Assembly (NCBI GenBank): GCA_029929735.1 | Contig: JAKELP010000001.1 | Coordinates: forward strand, 9,951,001 to 10,015,000 | DNA: 64,000 bases | From: Mimosa pudica | Taxonomy: Eukaryota > Streptophyta > Magnoliopsida > Fabales > Fabaceae | Direction: 5' to 3' | Shown here: positions 44,681 through 56,321 of the stretch, piece by piece | Layout: each line of letters opens with the position of its first letter | How positions within the stretch are numbered: position 1 is the first letter of the stretch | Program-made: the position numbers and the translations under genes | Notes under the pieces: generated by a model | Databases searched by the model: none | The model's input: only the letters and a program-made list of their open reading frames with translations | Told to the model about the DNA's origin: nothing

Positions 44681-46550
44681 TATAATTAAAGCTTCGAATT
44701 TTTGAAGCGGTCAGTGATGGCGTCTATGGTTTGGTTCAACACTTCAACCAATGAGGGCCAACAACGAACCTAGTTCACGTGCTAGGCACGTGCTTTCCTT
44801 TTCCCTCTTATGGATGCTTCTAAGTTCCAACTGTTTTAACGGTACTTCTTTTGTTTTTCACTCACCCCCTTCCTTCGTCCATCAATTTTTTTTTTTTTGT
44901 GTTGGCCTTATCTATTGTATCATTGCTTATGATGGAGGCATCTACGAGAAACAGAAAGCGCTTCAAAATGAAGGTCAGGTTTCATTGAAGCACGTTAAAC
45001 TCCTAATTAACTTATCATTTAAGATCCTTACTGTACTCAAAGGATAGTTGCTCTTGATCATTGAGGGAGAAATAAAAAAAATAAAACATGTCCGTAGAGT
45101 ATTATTTTAGTGTGATTAGAAATGTTTTACTTTGATGGTACACTTGGATGGGTGATTGTCAAAGTAGTTTTTTTATTTCACTATATGTGGACAAAAAAAT
45201 CAAATCTATGTGGTAGTTTGTCATATAAATTTTTTTTGCATTAGATTGAAATAGTTAGGAGATGTTTGTGATTTGTCTACCAAATTGGCATGATAATTTT
45301 TCTTTATTGAGTGATTGTGAAAATACGCATGGAAGTTTAGTTTGCTAAAAATACTGTACATATCCGATGTCCACATATTCTGAAAATTTTACCCCAAATT
45401 AGATTAAATTAAAATATTAACAATAGATGCCTCTGTATTACTAGAAATTATCTCATGTTTGCACCAAAAGTAATAGTCGTTTTCAAGTCAAATTGAGAGA
45501 ACATATTGATTAATGGTTGTAATCATGAGGCTTCATCAAAAATCATGTGAAGTTTTGAGTTTTATCATGCCATCATTCAGCATCAAGGAGGAGGAACTTT
45601 TCAAAGCCGCCGCGCCTATCAAAGTTGGATCAAATGCTGTCATAATTGGCAAATACATCAATGATTTATAAAAAAATAATCTTTTTCTTTATAAATTCAA
45701 CTTATTTGTTCACCCCAAAATGTTAACTAGCTTTTCAGTCCTATGATATTGAATCTAACATTGTAATTTGTGCGCCCTATAATTCTGATTTGATGTAATT
45801 TAGTCAATATAATTTAACTATTTTAAAGTTAGTTGATATGTTTAAAAAATAAAATTATACACTCCATGAAATTTAGAAAATAAATGGGAGCTCAGATGTA
45901 TTGTATTGAAGACCAGTGACTAACCTCAAATATTTCAGAATCAGATGAATTGAGTACACATAATCAAAGTTGAATAAGGAATAAAAAACTATAATAATCA
46001 CTAGAAGACTAAATTATCATACAATTTATCTTATAAAAAACTAATACAAGTTCACCCTTCATTTATTATATGTTGACTTTGTTTTAATTAATGTGCATGC
46101 AGGATATTAAATATGGGTAAAATAAAAAATTTGTTAAATTAATAAAGTCTAAGATTTTCTTATTTGTGCGAAACATATATGAAATGCCCTATAAATAGAA
46201 CTAGAGAAGTATAAATTAAAAAAAGTATATATGAAACTAAAATCACAATATAATAGATTCAGTAGTTCCACTCGAGTTGTTTTTGCCACGTAAATATTTC
46301 ATATGCTAGTTTTTATCAAAAACAATATATATATTTCATACGCTAGTTTATGTAACTGATTAACGATGTTTTTTTACATTAGCTAAAGTGATGGAATAAC
46401 TAGTAAACGAGACACATGTACATGTGTAATGTCAAATGTGTGTCTTCTTCCAACAATATAGGATCTGAACCAAAAAGAGACCATCCCTTCCAACAAATAC
46501 AAATAACTTTCTCCATTTCTGGGTTCTCTGACAAAGAAAGTGACGCCAAA
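44681..46550. other. Intergenic region upstream of the CHX gene
   Basis: Mostly AT-rich. Two CACGTG G-box cores lie 5 bp apart at 44776-44781 and 44787-44792. A short ATG frame at 45567-45671 (34 residues, SIKEEELFKAAAPIKVG) is unusually codon-like and GC-richer but unrecognised. The frame at 44751-45047 matches nothing I know. Confidence 0.45.
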
Positions 46551-49444
46551 ATGGACGCCACACATTCCATGCTTTGTCGTCATGATGATCTCATCAACCC
46601 TCTTAGCTCAATGTGCATGCAAGTCTCATGCATTCTTGTCATCTCCCATTTCTTCAATGTTGTGCTCAAGACTTTTGGTCAACCTGGACCCATTTCACAA
46701 ATTTTGGTAATTCACACTTCTGTTTGTTTTCTCAATCAAAGCTTTTTCTAAGAAAAGATTGAACCATGAAAGATTTCTAAGAAAAGATTGAACCATGAAA
46801 GATGATGGATAGATTTGAATAATTCATTAAGAATCTGATAGCATCAATTACTGTATATAGTTAACGGTATGTGAGCCACTCACATTGGCGATGGTTTTGT
46901 AACGGTAAAATAGTATTAAACAAGGCCTAATGCTTGTTAATGGTGCTTTACACTTGTTAACAATGGTCATTTTACTAATCATTGACAGGTTATGAGACTT
47001 GTTTGATATTATTAGCTGTCTTACTTGGGACTTAAATGTTATTCTCTCCATTTTAATCGCTATTTAAAAACTGACTGTGGTGAAATGAAATGGAGAGATT
47101 CAAGTTTATTGGTGTTGATGATGATGAAATTGTGGATTTTGTGTTATTGTTGGACAGGCTGGAGTGGTGTTAGGGCCAACGGCATTATCTCATGTCAAGC
47201 AAATACAAGAAATTTTTTTCCTTCAGAGTTCAATGAATTACTATGAAGTTGTGAGCTTCTTCTGCAGGATCTTTATCACGTTCTTGTTTGGATTAGAGAT
47301 GAACATTGAATACATATGGCTCAACCGACGTCTAGTCAGTTTGGTAGCCGGTGGTGGTGCAGGGGTAGCTGCCATTTCTGCTTTAGGAGTGTCCTTTTAT
47401 TTGTTCAAGCAGTTAACAAGCAATGCATCTTTACCATACTTCTGCATTATCATTATGCTTATAGTGTCATACACAAGTTCTCCCTTGGTGATTCGTTTAG
47501 CGTCAGAAATGAGGTTGGTTTCATCCAACATTGGGCGAATCGCGGTGTCTTCTGCGATAGTCACAGAGATGGCTTGCTTGATGTGTTTCAATCTGTTACT
47601 TAGCTGGCATTCAAAAAATTTCCTGCGTGGATTTGGTTGTTTTATAATTACTGGGGCTGTGATTCTGATAACCAGGTATTTAGCCTTATGGCTAAACAAA
47701 AGGCATGTAAACCAAAAGTACCTCAAGGCTCCTCAACTATTACTCATTCTTTTCCTTCTTGTGGGGAAATCTATGATTATAGAAATTTGGGGTTACAACA
47801 GTATAATTAGCTGCTTTTTAGTTGGCTTGATGTTTCCAAGGGAAGGTAAAGCTGCTAGAACATTGTTACATAAACTTGGCTATTCAATTTACAACTTTGT
47901 GCTTCCAGTGTACTTTGGCTACTTAGGTTTTCAGTGTAACCTCATTGGCTTGAAAAACCTGCATGATGTAATCAATGTCGCCATTTTGATCTTCATGGGC
48001 ATTTGTGCTAAGCTTAGTGGCACTCTTCTGGCTTGTCGTTACCTTGAAATTCCACTGAGTGAAGGTATTTTCCTAGGCTTCATGTTGAACACCAGAGGGT
48101 ATGCTGATCTTCTATTTTTTGGTGCTGCTTCCAAGGAGATAATTGTGAGTTTGTGTGTCTTGACTTCATCCACTTCATTCACAGTTCAAGTGTCAACTTC
48201 TCATACTGATTCATTGCTTTTTTGTGTCATTTTTTAAAAAATTGCAGACTTTTTCTATGGAAGCTTACAATGTGCTGGTAGTGGCAACAGTGCTTAACAC
48301 AATTATATCAGGAATAATCGTTGCTTCTCTGGCTAGAGTGAATGATAAGATGTTTGCAAACCAACATACAACTCTTGAATCACAACAAGTGGAGGATGAG
48401 CTTCGAATTTTAGCTTGTGTGTACGATCCACGTCAATTATCATCTATACTAGCAATAGTTTTAGCGATAAATGGCCCTAGAACATCACCAGCTACCATTT
48501 ACTCAATGCACCTAATAGAGCTTGTAAAGAAGATCAAGTCAAATATGTTATACCACCAAAAAGAAAATGCTGAGCTTAGTGATGATGATGACTATGGTGG
48601 CAATGATGTAGTGGAAATCAATGAAGCTATTGACAATTTCACTACTCAGACCAAGATTTTGGTCCACCAAAGGAAGGCTGTATCTGCTTTCCCAAGTCTA
48701 TATGAAGATGTCTGCAATGATGCAGATGATTTACATGCAACTATCATTTTGCTTCCTTTTCACAAACACCAACGTATTGACGGGAAATTGGAAAGTGGCA
48801 AGGAAGGGATAAGGACTACAAATCAGAAGATTCTTAGACATGCCCCTTGTTCAGTTGGGATCATTGTAGAAAGAGGAATGAGTGGAACTCCTGGCTTTTC
48901 ACAACTAACAGCCTCCGATGGCATACAGAATGTTGCAACACTCTTCTTTGGAGGTGCAGATGATCGCGAGGCCATTGCTTGGAGCATACGCATGGCGCAA
49001 CACCCTAAAATCAACTTGACCATCATCCGATTCCTACCTGCTTCTATGCCAAAAAGTGAGACATCCACTGAAGAATCAGAAGACAAAGAAATTCTCATGA
49101 TGTCAGGGCATGAAACCGCGAAAGACCTTGACAACACCTTTATGCTTGATTTCTACAACCGATTTGTTGTGTCAGGTCAGATCGGATACGTGGAGAAGTT
49201 TGCAAGTAATGGAGCACAGACAGTTGAAGTTCTCAAGGAAATAGGGGATATGTATTCTTTGTTTGTAGTGGGAAAGGGTGGAAGAGGGCATTGTTCATTA
49301 ACAATTGGTATGAGTGATTGGGAGGAGTGTCCAGAACTTGGTTCAGTTGGTGATGTCTTAGCTTCTTCAGAACTGGTCATTGATGGCTCAGTTTTAATTG
49401 TACAGCAACATAGGGATGTGAAGGAAAACCTGATGAATGATTGA
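46551..49444 (+). CDS. Cation/H+ exchanger, CHX family (CPA2)
   Basis: Membrane monovalent cation/proton antiporter of plant endomembranes or plasma membrane. Exons 46551-46706, 47158-48144 and 48248-49444 join in frame to 779 residues, normal for CHX. The N-terminal exchanger domain of about 12 membrane segments occupies residues 20-420 (GQPGPISQIL-AGVVLGP, FLFGLEMNIEYIW, NIGRIAVSSAIV, EGIFLGFMLNTRGYADLLFF). A hydrophilic C-terminal regulatory domain of about 330 residues follows (VEDELRILACVYDP, LRHAPCSVGIIVERG, LFFGGADDREAIAWSIRMAQ, LFVVGKGGRG). The usual Asn-Asp pair of segment 5 or 6 is Thr188-Glu189 (AIVTEMACL). I chose ATG 46551; an in-frame ATG at 46416 would add 45 polar residues not expected in the family. 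The substrate and subfamily cannot be told from sequence alone. Confidence 0.9.
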
Positions 49445-49680
49445 TAAATGAAAGTGTAAACTTAGACATACATAATTTGATATATTGAGTTTTGTGTACA
49501 TATACACAGCATATAGATACAAGGAGGAGGATTTTCATTTCTCTCATCTTTCTCGGTATTCTTGAGGTATTGCTACAAATATCAAAGAGGATTTATGTTG
49601 GTTACTTAAATTAATGTTTGTGATCTTGTGGGAATTTGTAGGATAAAAAATGGATTTTGGAATTCACTGATTTGTTTGGA

Positions 49681-49717
49681 CCGATCCATTTAGCTTGATA
49701 AGGTTGTTGTTGTTGTA
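49681..49717 (+). mobile_element. RTE LINE 3'-end relic, copy 1
   Basis: CCGATCCATTTAGCTTGATA followed by AGGTTGTTGTTGTTG resembles the RTE terminus seen at about 35425-35470 (CCGACCCCACCCAAGTGGGA, then a TTGTTATTATT tail). The same relic lies at 56072-56111 after the second transporter gene, so it was carried in the tandem duplication. Confidence 0.55.
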
Positions 49718-49895
49718 CTAACAGTCTGTTTGATGGATAGTTCTAAATATTTAAATGTGAGGAATAAATGATGAAAAGTAATTATCATACTCCAACTTTG
49801 AAAAGTGAAAGAAATAGAAAATGTTGAGTAACTAATTACAAAGACATGCTAAGCAATGTGAATGAAGGAAAATAAATCCTGTCTTTTTCATCATA

Positions 49896-52415
49896 TCAAA
49901 AGAGCAAAGAAAGTTCGGGACTAGATTTTTGAAGAGTATAAAGTTTGCTCTCTTGTTCTGTCTTAACAATCCCTTCTTCATCCATCATTCTCTTCCAAAA
50001 CCAGTGTTTATGCCACACCTTCTGCATCTGTTCAATAGGCACATTTTTGGTCTCTGGAAGAAAATAGTACACAAACAGACTCATCACTGCCACCCAACCT
50101 CCAAAGAAGAAGAAAGTCCCAGCCTTGAAGTGGCAAAGCATGGTAAGAAATGTCTGAGCAACAATGAAAGTGAAGAGGAAGTTCACTGCCACTGTGATGC
50201 TTTGCCCGGCTGATCGAATCTCCAACGGAAAAATTTCACTTGGTACTAACCAACCCAATGGCCCCCATGACCATGCAAATCCAACAACATATATGCATAT
50301 CACCACCAAAACCAAGTAAGAATTTGCTTTGCTTAATCCTCCTTCATCTTTCAGATAAGCTGCAATGATCCCTCCTACTACAACCTGTGATGCTAACATC
50401 TGAATGCCTCCTAATAAAAACAATGTTCTCCGGCCAAACTTGTCGACAACCAGCATAGATATGAAGGTTGATGCTATGCCTATAATGCCAGTCATGGCAG
50501 CAGACAAGAGTGAAGCACTTTCACCTAATCCAATTGTTCTGAAAAGCAAAGGGGCATAGAAGGATATGACATTGATTCCTGTCACCTGCTGGAAAAATGG
50601 TATTGCCACTGCCATTACAAGTTGAGGCCTGTATTTTCTCTTGAGGATAAGCTTGAATGAGTGATCATCAGTGTTTTTGATGAAGAACTTGCTTTGATGA
50701 GGCTATCAAGCTCAGTTTGAACATCATCTATTCCTCGAATTCTTTGAAGAAGTAGCTCTACCTTTTGGCGATCTTGAGTGCGTTGGATTAGACTATTGGG
50801 AGTTTCTGGGAGGAAAAGTGCTCCTACTGTGAGGATCAGTGCTGGAACTCCTGCCATGGCTAGTGAGATTCGCCAACCCCATCCACCTTTTATCTTCTGA
50901 GTGCCGTAGTTGATGAAATTAGCACATAAAATTCCAATTCCAACGCTTAATTGGAATCCATTGTTGATTGCTCCTCTTAGTCTTGGTGGTGCCATTTCTG
51001 AGAGATACAGAGGAACTGACTGCAGAAAAATAATCAACAAACTCTTGACAAGGCATGAGAACTACAAATAACTCTTTTCTCTGCAATTTTAATGTTTAGG
51101 ATTGAGCAACTATGTCATCCCACTGACCTGTTGAGGTATTTGTGGATGTTTAACTATCTCTTGATCTCCAAGATGTTTCATTTCTAAGTAACTTTATTTG
51201 ATAGAACAGACCATGTAATCGAGTCTGCTTAATAAGATAAGATTTGTTGTTGTAATATGATATCACATCTGGTCATTAATATAGTATCTATCATTGTCCT
51301 ATAAAAAATTAGTATACTCTGATTTAGTAAGTAGAAGAAAACAGTCAAAAGGTTAGTTTAAAATTAGTAGTACAGGAAAGTGAGGGTTACAAAGGTCTTA
51401 AATCTTAATATGCTCATTTATGCCCCACTAGTGCAGGCCAATGAGGCATAAAGTTTCAAATTTTGTACATACAGAGTACGGGTACTTTGATTTAGCTCTA
51501 TGACGATTAAATAAATAACAAGATCTTGCTTCATCAAAATTTTAATGAAACAAACCTTACCTGGTTTGCAAAGCCAACTCCAACACCAAGCAATATGCGA
51601 CCAAGAATGAGCATGTAGACATTGACAGCTGAACCACCAAGGGCTGAGCCAACAAGGAAAGCAGCACCACCTGCAACAATGGAAGGCTTTCTTCCATATA
51701 CTTTGGTTACGTAGGAAGCAAGGAAGCAAGTAAGGAGGCCAGCCACATAGAGGGATGAAGTGAATGTTGTGAGTAGTTGACTGTCAAATATGCAGTAGTT
51801 GCTCACATTGGTGTCCTCCTTCATCCTCTTGTATATATCCGGGAAGAACTTCACCAGAAATGGCGACATTGATGTTACCCCACCTATAGATTTTGGCATT
51901 GAAAATAAATTTGAGAATGTTCATTTTGTTTTTGGTATGTGAGTTTGACCAAGTCATCCGTGGACTGATCACAAAGGTCAAGAGTCAAGAAAAGTTCAGT
52001 GATACACCCTCCTGTCCTTGATATAAGATCCACTCTAATTGAACTACAAAGTGGATATTATAATATGAACCAGAGGACTTGTATAAATTAATAAATCATC
52101 AACTAACAAGCTCTTTACATCAGCAGAATGACTTGAACCAACACTTGTGCAGGGTTTGAGTTTAGTCCTTATTGAACTAACATTTGTTTGATATATATTA
52201 GTCTAACTATAATTCACTACTATCAAATCAGATATAAATATTATAATATCTAATAAGGAATAGGCTTCATGGCAAGAGTACATACCTGATATACCAATGT
52301 CATAGCCGAAGATTACACCTCCCATGGCAGCCATCATGCAAGATAAGACAACGAACAAGGTCATCTTGCCATTGTTGTGCTCATTTTGGTTTGTTACAGA
52401 TAAACTCAGAGCCAT
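49896..52415 (-). pseudogene. STP-type hexose/H+ symporter, copy 1, with a one-base frameshift
   Basis: Plasma-membrane monosaccharide/proton symporter of the major facilitator superfamily. Exons 52415-52286, 51883-51561 and 51019-49896. Family motifs are present: GGVIFGYDIGISG (segment 1), YGRKPS, PETPNS, PFFQQVTGINV, DKFGRRTLF, WSWGPLGWLVPSEIFPLEIR and LPETKNVPIEQM. In exon 3 the T run at 50674-50678 has five bases where the paralogue at 57058-57063 has six. The protein then leaves frame after SSSSK and re-enters only as a separate frame from MAVAIPFFQ. Everything else is conserved, so this is either a very young lesion or a homopolymer sequencing error. If corrected, it would have 525 residues. 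Its C-terminus reads 14 residues past the paralogue's stop (TAG changed to TAT). Confidence 0.8.
51884..52285 (-). other. Intron 1 of transporter copy 1, shorter than in copy 2
   Basis: Intron 1 here is 402 bp against 503 bp in the paralogue (58301-58803). The paralogue has about 130 extra bases at 58657-58790. Both retain the acceptor CTATAG/GTGGGGT and donor CAG/GTATGT. Confidence 0.8.
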
Positions 52416-53059
52416 CAGATTTTTGTTTCCCTTAAGCTTAACACAGTGAACAGAAACTGAGGAAGATGGAGCAGTAGCAGACTACTGTGAAGTAACTGCA
52501 AGACTAAACTTTACTTGATCTGATTAGGATAAGTCCACCTTAGGGGATGTAAACAATTTATAGAAATTGTTTTGGTTGGAATTTTCAATATTCAATGCAA
52601 GCAAGCAACCTTTTGTTTTGTTGACCTGAATGTCATTTTGTCTTTCTGTTTTTCCAATTTTATATTAATGTGATGACTGCTGATTCGATTACTTTTCAGC
52701 AAAAGATTTGATTGATAAGAGTTTTGTGTGATTACTCACATCCTACTGTGCTTCCAAATCTCTTTGATTCATTGAACATATAAATATTCATTTATTGGAT
52801 GGATATATTAAGGAAACGTGTATCTTATCATTCAATGACCAAAATGTGTTTGAGCATTACTTTTGAAAATTACACATCCTCTAAATTATTACGGTATTTT
52901 AGAAGCTATGCATAATTTCATATACTCCAAGTAATTAAACTTATTTTTTACGAATTCATACTCCATGTAATTTCCCTTTTCCCAAAGCAAATGTGTCGTG
53001 TTTTGAAAATAAAAGATAATTGATAGTACTAACTTATAAAATTCCATGCATTCCCTCCC

Positions 53060-53416
53060 TTTCATAATTTTCTATTTTGTTTAGCTATATGTGATTTTCC
53101 TTGATTTTTTTCCCAAACATGTTTTCCCTATTTGTATGCAATATAAATATAATGAGTTCCAAAAAGGCATTACGATAAATACTCCATATAGTAACTCGCG
53201 TCAGTCACAGTTAGCATTTAAAGATGAGGCCTTAAATATAATTCAGATAATAAAGGTTATTGATAAAGGATCATCCCTACACACTATGCATGATACCAGC
53301 AATAACTGAAAGGTAATATCCTAATCAGTGTAGTAGTAATTAATACCGATCCAAAATTAATGAATTAAGTACACATCTATCCTTTTGAGAGACCTCTTTT
53401 AGCAAGTTTTAATACT
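53060..53416. repeat. Block inverted relative to 59595-59965
   Basis: The words CTATATGTGATTTTCCTTGA, CCCAAACATGTTTTCCCT, GATGAGGCCTT, GGATCATCCCTACACA, CTGAAAGG and CCTCTTTTAGCAAGTT occur here in order. They occur in reverse order and complement at 59595-59965. The sequence on the gene side of the block (CGTAATTTCCCTTTT, GTTTTGAAAATAAAAGAT) is in direct orientation in both copies. So one copy of the distal upstream region of the transporter genes was inverted after duplication. Confidence 0.85.
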
Positions 53417-53441
53417 ACCTCCCCCCATCCCTATTAATGTA

Positions 53442-53783
53442 CTCCCTCCGATCCTATTTATAAGTCGTCAACCGCCACTAAATTTTGATCTTTAATATAA
53501 GTCACCAACTAACATTAACTAACTAATTTATTATAACTTTCCTAATATACCCTTAGCATTGGAAAATGGACATTGGAAGATGAGAAGAGAGAGAAAATGA
53601 AAAAGTCACATGTATACTTATAAAGATGAAAGAGATGGTGGACCATAGTAATAAAGGTGATAGGGGCAAAAATGGAAAAGACAAAAAAATAAGACCAATT
53701 TAATGACTCAACTTCCATTAACCTTCATTCCTTGGTATGTGCAATTTAGGCGGTTGACGACTTATAAATAGGACCAGAGGGAG
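53442..53783. mobile_element. MITE, family E, upstream of transporter copy 1
   Basis: Ends CTCCCTCCGATCCTATTTAT and ATAAATAGGACCAGAGGGAG, with inverted TAAGTCGTCAACCGCC and GGCGGTTGACGACTTA inside, and TA flanks. Starts 26 bp beyond the inverted block. Absent from copy 2's flank. Confidence 0.85.
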
Positions 53784-54387
53784 TATGTACTCAACACGTG
53801 TTCCGAAGTAAAAGTCGTAATCGGAGTACTAAAACTAATTTGATGGCCAATGGACGAAACCGCGTAACTCTCCAAGCATTCACTTGCTCTAATTAGTAAT
53901 TAGTACTCCATTAAAGTTGAGTATATTAATCACATCTTCTAATCGTCATTGTTGTCAAACTCGCAAGTTGACACTCCGATTTTATAGTTTTTACGGTTCT
54001 ACCTGACTAAAACCTGTCACAAGTCACTTAAATTTTAAGTGAAAATAAATTCGGTAGAAACTTATGTATTTACAAGCTAAATTCACCGTTTTTTACGTTT
54101 CTACCTTACAAAATATTGTGCTAACTTGCTCATAAACTTAGCTTAATTATTTTTATTTGACTAAATTCAATGAATTTTTATATAAATTAAGTAGAAATTT
54201 CTCCATTAAAGTTCATAAAGTATGAATGTTGATATATTTAACATCAACTATTTATATTTAAAATATATTGAATCAAATTATTGTTAATTTTTTACAAGAA
54301 ACACATTTTATTAATAAAAGTATCGTGAATTTACAATTCAAGTCTATTATCCGATTTTACCTTCTTTCCACGAGTTTACTTAAACTC

Positions 54388-54545
54388 ATGTGTTTGACAA
54401 TCTTGTTTTTTCTTGTGGTTGTAACGATTTTAATGATCTTGTTGGTATTCCTGAGACCAAGCGAACCCAATGCTACATAACATCCTTCGCAGCTCCATCA
54501 CTGCATATACCTTCAGACTAATCAATGAAGCTTTCATTACGCACC
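54388..54545 (+). pseudogene. Fragment of an NDR1-like gene
   Basis: A hydrophobic segment (LTILFFLVVVTILMILLVF) is followed by LRPSEP. One base short in the next A run, the next frame then gives CYITSFAAPSL. The intact gene at 62180 has ARRPNEPKCYLAAFTVPPL at this place. The DNA around CGAACCCAATGCTAC matches the intact CGAACCCAAATGCTAC. No further coding sequence is recognisable and there is no good start, so this is a 5' relic. Confidence 0.55.
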
Positions 54546-54624
54546 CCATTTACAATTTTTACACTGCATACCCGTTTTCATCAACCTCCAACTAGCATCA
54601 ACTCATCACCATATATTAACGTTT

Positions 54625-54753
54625 CCTTTTGGTTGATCAACTCTATTATACTTGTGATATATGAAAGTATGTAAGGTAGAATAAAAATATGAAAGTTTCT
54701 ACCCGATTAAGATTTTGTAAGTATACCTATAATAGAGTTGATCAACCAAAAGG
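54625..54753. repeat. Small inverted-repeat element with 29-bp arms
   Basis: CCTTTTGGTTGATCAACTCT at 54625 and its complement (AGAGTTGATCAACCAAAAGG) ending at 54753 enclose about 75 bp. The phrase ATCAACTCTATTATACTTC recurs at about 55078-55097. It could be a very small MITE or a fold-back relic. Flanking duplications are not clear. Confidence 0.65.
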
Positions 54754-54783
54754 CATACCTTACATTAATATGAAACTATAATA

Positions 54784-55020
54784 CTACCTCCGATCTTAAA
54801 TATAACACCTAATTGACTTTTTGGAAAGGTTAAGGTTGCGAAATAGACTATTAAATCATGACATATTTGATTTATTTTTAGATTATTCATTAGTTTATAG
54901 GTAAAATAAACTAGTTTAAGGGAAAAAATTAGGTAAATCAATTTATAATTAACTTATTTTGCTTTTTTATAGGATTTTTTTTTAAAAGTCGATTAGGTCT
55001 TACATTAGGACCCGAGGGAG
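54784..55020. mobile_element. MITE, family A
   Basis: Ends CTACCTCCGATCTTAAATAT and ACATTAGGACCCGAGGGAG with TA flanks. The interior matches other family A copies. Confidence 0.8.
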
Positions 55021-56067
55021 TACAATATTTTGCAAGTATTATGCCTTCAACGCACAAATTAAGCATACAACATTTTATATCAACTCTATTATACTTCCAT
55101 ATATCATCGTTTCATTATCCTCAACATCTCCCTAACTCTCACGATAATCGAACCAAAACAGAGAGGTTCCAAAATCTACAAAGCTCAGAAAAATTGGAAA
55201 ATGCTAAATCATATATCTCAGTCCGATATTACTCTTATTAAACCCCTTTGTTTTACCTTAAAAAAAACATCCCCTCTGTTATGAAAACATACACAAACCT
55301 CTCCCAAAATTTAAATACGTGTTACACACAAACCTCACCCTTATGTTTTAGTTTTCATTTCCATCCACTCAAATCATCATTAGTCGACTATTAAGTTTGA
55401 CTATTCAATTTGTATGGACAAAAAAAGCGCATTTCCACATCATAATTATTAAAACATTTCTATTTGTAAAAATAAATATTTATAAATCAAACTAATTTTC
55501 ACATTTTATTTCAAATGCACGTCACATGTATTTTTGAAATTTCCGCTATGTCTAATAATTTTACAATTTTTATTTAAATCGTGAACATTCATAAAAATTA
55601 TGTATTTTCATACTTAAAAATTCTTAAGTATATAGTAATTCATAGTATAATTTACAGTTTGACGAAAGTGAATGGTAAAATAAACAAAATTTTTAATTAC
55701 TTTCAAAAATATAATTTTTAAAATCTATTTATAATATTATTAAATGTGTCAAGGGATTATATTATATATAGTATATATATAGTATATTATATATAGTATA
55801 TATATGTTTTCCAAATGCGTCAAGTAAATAGGTTTTATATCTAGGGTCAGAGGGAGTATTTCTTAACTCGGTATTGCATGTCAAGCAAACGCAGGCCTAC
55901 AAATATAGAACTTTATTGGTGTGCCAAATTTGAGGACCTTGAAAACTAAACTTAAGAAGGAATGGACTATTATAGCAAGTAAAATGTCAAAAATCTGAGC
56001 AGTAAGTGCAACTTCCACTGCCCTTAATTTTATGGACTAAATAACTTTTATTTGAGAAAAGTTTGTT
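55021..56067. other. Intergenic DNA between the transporter copies
   Basis: AT-rich. Contains an ATATAGTATATATA-type simple repeat at about 55755-55806 and a lone MITE end (TAGGGTCAGAGGGAGTA) near 55840-55857. No gene recognised. Confidence 0.55.
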
Positions 56068-56071
56068 TGGA

Positions 56072-56111
56072 CCGATCCATTTAGCTTGATAAGGTTGTTA
56101 TTGTTGTTGTA
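56072..56111 (+). mobile_element. RTE LINE 3'-end relic, copy 2
   Basis: CCGATCCATTTAGCTTGATA followed by AGGTTGTTATTGTTGTTG. Positionally equivalent to 49681-49717, about 200 bp beyond the transporter stop. The shared relic dates the LINE insertion before the tandem duplication. Confidence 0.55.
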
Positions 56112-56321
56112 CCAACGGTCTATTTGGTGGATAGAATGAAATGTGAGGAAGAAATGATGAAAAGTAATTATCATACCCCTACTTTGAAAAGTGAAAGAAA
56201 TGGAAAATGTTGAGTAACTAATAACAAAGACATGCTAAGCAATGTGAATGAAGGAAAATAAATATTTTCTTCCATCATATCAAAAGAGCCAAGAAAATTT
56301 GTAACTAGATATTTGAAGAGT

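Noticed and set aside
44751..45047. 98-codon frame beginning after the MITE stack
   Set aside because: Hydrophobic and unmatched; its start lies just after a transposon end and no gene structure could be built.
46416..46550. Upstream in-frame ATG of the CHX gene
   Set aside because: Would add 45 polar residues before the usual start of the exchanger domain; kept only as an alternative.
50615..51040. Two separate small transporter genes in place of one (49896-50615 and 50615-51040)
   Set aside because: They are two parts of exon 3 of one gene divided by a one-base deletion, as the intact paralogue shows.
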